Source: Streptomyces sp. LBL
Lineage (GTDB): Bacteria > Actinomycetota > Actinomycetes > Streptomycetales > Streptomycetaceae
Direction of reading: 5' to 3'
NCBI RefSeq assembly: GCF_029893585.1
Contig: NZ_JARXYX010000008.1
Coordinates: forward strand, 227,773-291,772
DNA length: 64,000 bases
In this document: positions 59,850 through 64,000 of the stretch, one piece after another
Numbering within the stretch: position 1 is the first letter of the stretch
Layout: each line of letters opens with the position of its first letter
Notes under the pieces: model-generated
Told to the model about the DNA's origin: nothing
What the model saw: the letters and a program-made list of their open reading frames with translations, nothing else
Databases searched by the model: none
Made by a program: the position numbers and the translations under genes

Positions 59850-59950
59850 TCTCCCCATCATCACGTTGTTATTTCCCTCACCACCGCGTCCCGCCGAATT
59901 CCAAAGACCGTTGCCTAATATTGGCCAGGACACGACACACGGAGGGAGCG

Positions 59951-62797
59951 GTGACCGTGCGACGAGACTTCAAGGAGCCTGCCCGAAGCCGCCCCGACCT
60001 GCTGATCGGCAGGGAGGAGCTGCTCAGCGGGGCGCGTGAGCAGCTCGTCAGCGGCGGCAGCGTGCTGCTCCACGGCCCGGCCGGAATTGGAAAGTCGACC
60101 GTGCTGCGGACTTTGGCCGCCGAATACACCGGCGCGGCCGGCACCGTGCTGCGCTGCTCCGCCACCGAGTCCGAATCCCATCTCCCCTTCCTGGCCCTGG
60201 CCGACCTCCTGGGCCTGGTCGTCGACCAGGTGTCCGGCCGGCTGCCGGCCGCGCAGCGCACTGCCCTGGAGTCGGCGCTCACCGGCCGCGGCGAGTCCAC
60301 CCTCCAGCGCGACGGGCTGGCTCTGCGTCTGGCCGTGCTGTCCGCGCTGCGCGCGCTGGCAGCCAAGGGCCCCGTCCTGGTCGTCGCGGACGATCTGCAG
60401 TGGCTGGATCCGGCCAGCGCGGAACTTCTCGGCTTCGCCGCCCGCCGCCTCGGCGACACGCCCGTCCAGCTGCTGTGCGCGGTGCGGACCGAGGGGCAGG
60501 AGTACGACCGGTATCTACGCGCGTTGCCCCCGGACAGTCTCGCGGTCCGGCTCAATCCGCTGTCCCGGACCCAGGTGTCCGCGCTCCTGACCCACCGCGG
60601 CTACACCGGTCTGCCCCGCTCCACCGCCCGGGACATCCACCGCACCAGTGGCGGCAACCCCCTGTTCGCGCTGGAACTGGGCCGGGCGCTCGCCGAGAAC
60701 CCGACCCCGCCCCGGCCCGGCGAACCGCTGCACGTGCCCACGTCGCTGCGGGCCCTGGTGCTCAGCCGCCTGGACATGCTGTCGAACGAGGCCCGCCGCA
60801 CCCTTCTGGTGGCCAGCGCGGGCGCGCGTCCCACATTGACGCTGCTGCACGCGGCCGGCCGGGACAACGCCGAGGCGGAGACCGCGCAGGCGGCGGCCCT
60901 CGGCCTGCTGGCGACGGAGCCGGAAGGTCCCGCCCTGCGGTTCGCGCATCCGCTGATCTCCGCCGCGCTGTACGCGGAGGCACCCGCGCGGGAACGGCGG
61001 GCCGTGCACGCCGCGCTGTCCACGGCCGCTTCCGATCCCATCGAGCGGGCCCGGCATCTGGCGCTGGCGACCACCGGCACCGACCCGGAGGTGGCGGCCA
61101 GGCTCGCCGACGCCGCCGCCCAGGCCCGGGACCGCGGAGCGCCCTCGGTGGCCGCCTCACTCGGGCTGCTCGCCGCCCGGCACACCCCGGCCAGCGCCGT
61201 GCCGGGACCCGACGAGCGACGCTTGCAGGCCGCCGAGGACGCGATCACCGCCGGTGAGACGGACCTCGCGCGGGACATCGCCCGCGAGGTGCTGACCCGG
61301 GTGACCGTGGCCGCTGACCGGGTGCGGGCCTGGATGGTGGTGATCGAGTCCGCCGGGCAGGCCCTCGGTGACGTCGACGCGGTGTTCCCGCAGGCGCTCG
61401 CCGACGCGGGCGAGGACCCCGGGCTGCTGGCCCTGGTCCACTACCAGCTGGCCTGGCGGGGCCTGGTCGTCCAGGGCGACTTCGCGGAGGGCCGGGAGCA
61501 GGCCGCGCACGCCGCCGGGCTGGCCGCGCGGGCCGGTGACCGGCGCACCGAGCTGCTGGCCCTCGCCTTCCAGGCCCAGACCGAGACCCTGATGGGCCAT
61601 CCGGACGCCCCCGCGACCATCGACCGGGCGCTCCGGGAGCCGCAGGACCCGCTGGTGGCGTGCCATCACAACGGGCCGGGGCTGACGCGGTTCCGCTGGC
61701 TGCTCATGGGCGACCAGCTGGCCGAGGCCCGCGCCACCGTGACCGCGCTGCTGCGCGAGGTGCGCCGGCGCGGCATGGTCGAGAGCGAGGTGCACTTCCT
61801 GCGGCTGCTCGCCGAGACCGAGCTGCGCTCCGGCCACTGCGGCCGGGCCCTCGACCTCGCCCGGGAGAGCCTGCGGCTGGCCCGTGACTCCGGCATCGGC
61901 GAGGTGGCGTCCGCACTGCTCACCTCCTTCGCGGAGGCGGCCGGCGGGGATGTCGACCGGGCGCTGGCGCTGGCCCGGGAGGCGGCGGACCACGCCGAGG
62001 TGGACGGCGACCAGATGTACGTCTCGCGCGCCCTGGCCGCCCTCGGCCACGCCCAGTTGGTGGCCGGGGACGCCCCGGGCGCGGTCCGGTCGCTGCGCCG
62101 GGTGCGGGAGCTGGAGAGCGGGCTCGGCATCACCGACCCGGCGCGCGGGCGGTGGCACGGCGACCTCGCCGAGGCCCTGGTGCGCACCGGGGAGACCGCC
62201 GAGGCGCAGGACCTCATCACGGTGACCCGCGAGCACGCGCTGCGGCTGGGCCGCGAGGGCGTGCTCGCCGTTCTGGACCGGGCGGAGGCGCTGGTGCGGG
62301 CGGGGCGCGGCGAACACGTGGCCGCGCTCGGACAGTTGACGTCGGCACAGGACCGGCTGGCCAAGCTGGGCTACGGCCTGGAGGAGGCGCGGGCCGCGTT
62401 CGCCCTGGCGACCCTGCGCACCGTCCCGCGCCCGCTCGGCTTCCCTCGGACAGGGGGCGCCGTGCCGGGGCCGACGTCGTACGACGAGGCGGCGCGGCTG
62501 TTCCGGCGCTGCCGGGCGCTGCCCTGGCTGCGGCAGGTGGAGGCGGCCACGGTGCCGGCGCCGGTGGAGCCGGTCGTGGCCCCCTCTCCCGCCCTCGACG
62601 CGCTGGACGGGCTGGCGTCGATGGAGCGTCAGGTCGCCGCGCTGGTCATGGAGGGCGCGACCAACCGGGAGATAGCCGGGCGGCTGTTCATCAGTGTCAA
62701 GACGGTGGAGGCGACCCTGACCCGGGTCTACCGCAAGCTCGGGATCCGGTCCCGGGTCGACATCGTCAGACTGGCGGCGGGCCGTCGTACGAGCTGA
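59951..62797 (+). CDS. LuxR-family AAA regulator (LAL type), canonical Walker A
   Basis: 948 residues. Walker A HGPAGIGKSTVLRTLA with Lys K48; Walker B VLVVADDLQWLDPASAELL. C-terminal LuxR helix-turn-helix: LASMERQVAALVMEGATNREIAGRLFISVKTVEATLTRVYRKLGIRSRVDIVRLAAG. Central TPR-like helices. GTG with GGAGGGAGCG upstream. Compared with the two LAL proteins of the terpenoid cluster it keeps the ATP-binding Lys and has no TTA codon that I found. Target genes unknown; the trypsin gene downstream has its own leader. Confidence 0.88.
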   Translation: MTVRRDFKEPARSRPDLLIGREELLSGAREQLVSGGSVLLHGPAGIGKSTVLRTLAAEYTGAAGTVLRCSATESESHLPFLALADLLGLVVDQVSGRLPAAQRTALESALTGRGESTLQRDGLALRLAVLSALRALAAKGPVLVVADDLQWLDPASAELLGFAARRLGDTPVQLLCAVRTEGQEYDRYLRALPPDSLAVRLNPLSRTQVSALLTHRGYTGLPRSTARDIHRTSGGNPLFALELGRALAENPTPPRPGEPLHVPTSLRALVLSRLDMLSNEARRTLLVASAGARPTLTLLHAAGRDNAEAETAQAAALGLLATEPEGPALRFAHPLISAALYAEAPARERRAVHAALSTAASDPIERARHLALATTGTDPEVAARLADAAAQARDRGAPSVAASLGLLAARHTPASAVPGPDERRLQAAEDAITAGETDLARDIAREVLTRVTVAADRVRAWMVVIESAGQALGDVDAVFPQALADAGEDPGLLALVHYQLAWRGLVVQGDFAEGREQAAHAAGLAARAGDRRTELLALAFQAQTETLMGHPDAPATIDRALREPQDPLVACHHNGPGLTRFRWLLMGDQLAEARATVTALLREVRRRGMVESEVHFLRLLAETELRSGHCGRALDLARESLRLARDSGIGEVASALLTSFAEAAGGDVDRALALAREAADHAEVDGDQMYVSRALAALGHAQLVAGDAPGAVRSLRRVRELESGLGITDPARGRWHGDLAEALVRTGETAEAQDLITVTREHALRLGREGVLAVLDRAEALVRAGRGEHVAALGQLTSAQDRLAKLGYGLEEARAAFALATLRTVPRPLGFPRTGGAVPGPTSYDEAARLFRRCRALPWLRQVEAATVPAPVEPVVAPSPALDALDGLASMERQVAALVMEGATNREIAGRLFISVKTVEATLTRVYRKLGIRSRVDIVRLAAGRRTS

Positions 62798-62811
62798 CAC
62801 CTCGAAAGTTT

Positions 62812-62834
62812 CCGGGATGTTACTCCATCCCCGG
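62812..62834 (+). terminator. Hairpin after the LAL gene
   Basis: CCGGGATG (62812-62819) pairs with CATCCCCGG (62826-62834) with one bulged C, 15 bases after the stop codon. No T-run, as is common in Streptomyces. Confidence 0.5.
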
Positions 62835-63085
62835 CGGGGTTTGAGGTCATACGACCGAGGGTTTTCCCTGCCCAACTCCCTTAGGGGGTTCCCTCATTGG
62901 GAAGAGCAACCCCGGGTTCTAGCGTAAGGGGCGTGCCGCTCGCCCGGTCACCCGGGGCTCGGTTCCTCCGGTCCCTCCCCCACTTCCGAACGGACACCAA
63001 CGGGGCCCCACCCCCGTGCACGCCCACCCGACCCCCCGTGCCCCCCACGCGTGCGCCCCCACCGGATACCCCCACGAGGAGAACC

Positions 63086-63877
63086 ATGTTCGGGTTCAAC
63101 CACGCCAAGAAGACCGCCGCCGTTGTGGCCGCCACCGCTGCCGCCGCCGCGACCGCGCTGATCGGCGCCCCGGCCGCCGTCGCCGCCCCCCAGCCCATCG
63201 TCGGCGGCACCACGACCACGACGACCGCGTACCCGTTCATGATGCAGATCACGGACGCCTCGCAGAACCAGTTCTGCGGTGGCACCCTGGTCTCCCCCAC
63301 CAAGGTCGTCACCGCTGCCCACTGTATGGTCGACGAGTCCACCAGCAGCGTCAGAGTCGTCGGCGGCCGCACGTACCTCAACGGCACCAACGGCACGGTC
63401 GGCCGGGTCAGCAGGATCTGGATCAACCCGGGCTACACCGACGCCACCAACGGCGACGACGTGGCCGTACTGACGCTGTCGACGTCGATGCCGTACACCA
63501 CCGCGTCGTACGTCTCCTCCTCCCAGACGGGGGTGTACGCGGCCGGCGCCACCGCCCGCATCATCGGCTGGGGCACCACCTCCTCGAACGGCAGCTCCTC
63601 CAACCAGCTGCGCACCGCAACGGTGCCGACGGTCTCCGACAGCAGCTGCACGAGCTCCTACGGCTCCGACTACGTCAAGAGCGACATGGTCTGCGCCGGA
63701 TACACCTCCGGCGGCGTCGACACCTGCCAGGGCGACAGCGGCGGTCCCCTGCTCATCGGGGGCGTCCTGGCAGGGATCACTTCCTGGGGCGAGGGCTGTG
63801 CCCAGGCCGGTTACCCGGGCGTCTACACCCGGCTGACCACCTTCTCCAGCCTGGTGACCGCGCAGGTCAACTCGTAA
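63086..63877 (+). CDS. Secreted trypsin-like serine protease
   Basis: 263 residues. Signal peptide (1-about 33, ending AAVAA), short propeptide, then mature N-terminus at I38-VGG. Catalytic triad: H79 in VTAAHC, D125 in GDDVAVL, S218 in CQGDSGGP. The specificity-pocket Asp (D212 in VDTCQGD) predicts cleavage after Lys or Arg. Six Cys in the mature part fit three disulfides. AGGAG precedes the ATG. Closely resembles S. griseus trypsin family S1A. Extracellular digestive or developmental protease. Confidence 0.95.
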   Translation: MFGFNHAKKTAAVVAATAAAAATALIGAPAAVAAPQPIVGGTTTTTTAYPFMMQITDASQNQFCGGTLVSPTKVVTAAHCMVDESTSSVRVVGGRTYLNGTNGTVGRVSRIWINPGYTDATNGDDVAVLTLSTSMPYTTASYVSSSQTGVYAAGATARIIGWGTTSSNGSSSNQLRTATVPTVSDSSCTSSYGSDYVKSDMVCAGYTSGGVDTCQGDSGGPLLIGGVLAGITSWGEGCAQAGYPGVYTRLTTFSSLVTAQVNS

Positions 63878-63890
63878 CCCGGAAGGTTTT

Positions 63891-63907
63891 CCTGAGTACC
63901 CCTCAGG
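63891..63907 (+). terminator. Short hairpin after the trypsin gene
   Basis: CCTGAG (63891-63896) pairs with CTCAGG (63902-63907) around five bases, 14 bases after the stop codon. Confidence 0.45.
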
Positions 63908-63917
63908 TGAGAGACCA

Positions 63918-63972
<55 letters not shown>

Positions 63973-64000
63973 GGCGGCCCCGCCCCCCCCCCGCCGGCGC

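Overview
The window is typical Streptomyces chromosome: very high GC, third-position GC bias, GTG starts with GGAGG-type ribosome sites, rare TTA codons, and gene neighbourhoods known from that genus. No rRNA, tRNA or CRISPR array was found.

Region 1 (1-10.4 kb) holds ureide and glyoxylate metabolism. Allantoicase and allantoinase are divergent from an AllR-like IclR regulator, followed by a MocA-like nucleotidyltransferase and malate synthase. The same set occurs in S. coelicolor around SCO6243-6248 (from memory). A SelT/SelW-like protein and a HipA-like kinase follow. The other half of the pathway lies 40 kb away (46.9-50.3 kb): 8-oxoguanine deaminase, uricase, hydroxyisourate hydrolase and OHCU decarboxylase. 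A palindrome of the form TCAAC-N5-(G/A)TTGA precedes the allB, aceB and uraD promoters. At allB and aceB it directly abuts a TTCC-N7-GGAA palindrome in the same order, so the scattered genes look like one regulon.

Region 2 (about 10.5-36.0 kb) appears to be an inserted terpenoid gene cluster. On the + strand are a nucleotidyltransferase and an ispH-dxs-ispG precursor operon. On the - strand a nine-gene run (29.9 to 19.6 kb) encodes two trans-prenyl synthases, a fusion of a tryptophan-2,3-dioxygenase-like domain to an FAD epoxidase-like monooxygenase, a P450 with its own [3Fe-4S] ferredoxin, an aromatic-ring FAD hydroxylase, a limonene-epoxide-hydrolase-like protein, an HsaA-type flavin monooxygenase and a PaxB/Pyr4-like membrane terpene cyclase. 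The set parallels the fungal indole-diterpene core (GGPP synthase, prenyl-synthase-like indole prenyltransferase, FAD epoxidase, membrane cyclase), with a tryptophan-dioxygenase domain added. This is the strongest candidate for an undescribed system. Four regulators (IclR, small LuxR, two giant LuxR/AAA proteins) all carry TTA codons, and both giant regulators have Arg instead of Lys in Walker A.

Region 3 (36-46.6 kb) has a divergent pair of IucA/IucC siderophore synthetases, a von Willebrand-domain secreted pair, TetR and HxlR regulators with palindromic operators, an AlaA-type aminotransferase, a phosphatase, a hypothetical protein and a thioesterase, with gene debris at 42.25-42.7 kb.

Region 4 (50.4-56.6 kb) is a small hydrolase island (SRPBCC protein, MmyB-type regulator, secreted beta-propeller, metallo-beta-lactamase-fold hydrolase, carboxylesterase) bounded by a transposase remnant and an aminotransferase remnant. 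Beyond it lie a DauR-like regulator pair, an acyl-CoA synthetase, a decayed LuxR gene, another LuxR/AAA regulator and a secreted trypsin. The window ends in a G35/C17 homopolymer block that may be an assembly artefact.

A window-wide oddity is the number of short tandem duplications (7 to 33 bp units), mostly at gene ends or in linkers, including in-frame expansions in at least five proteins.
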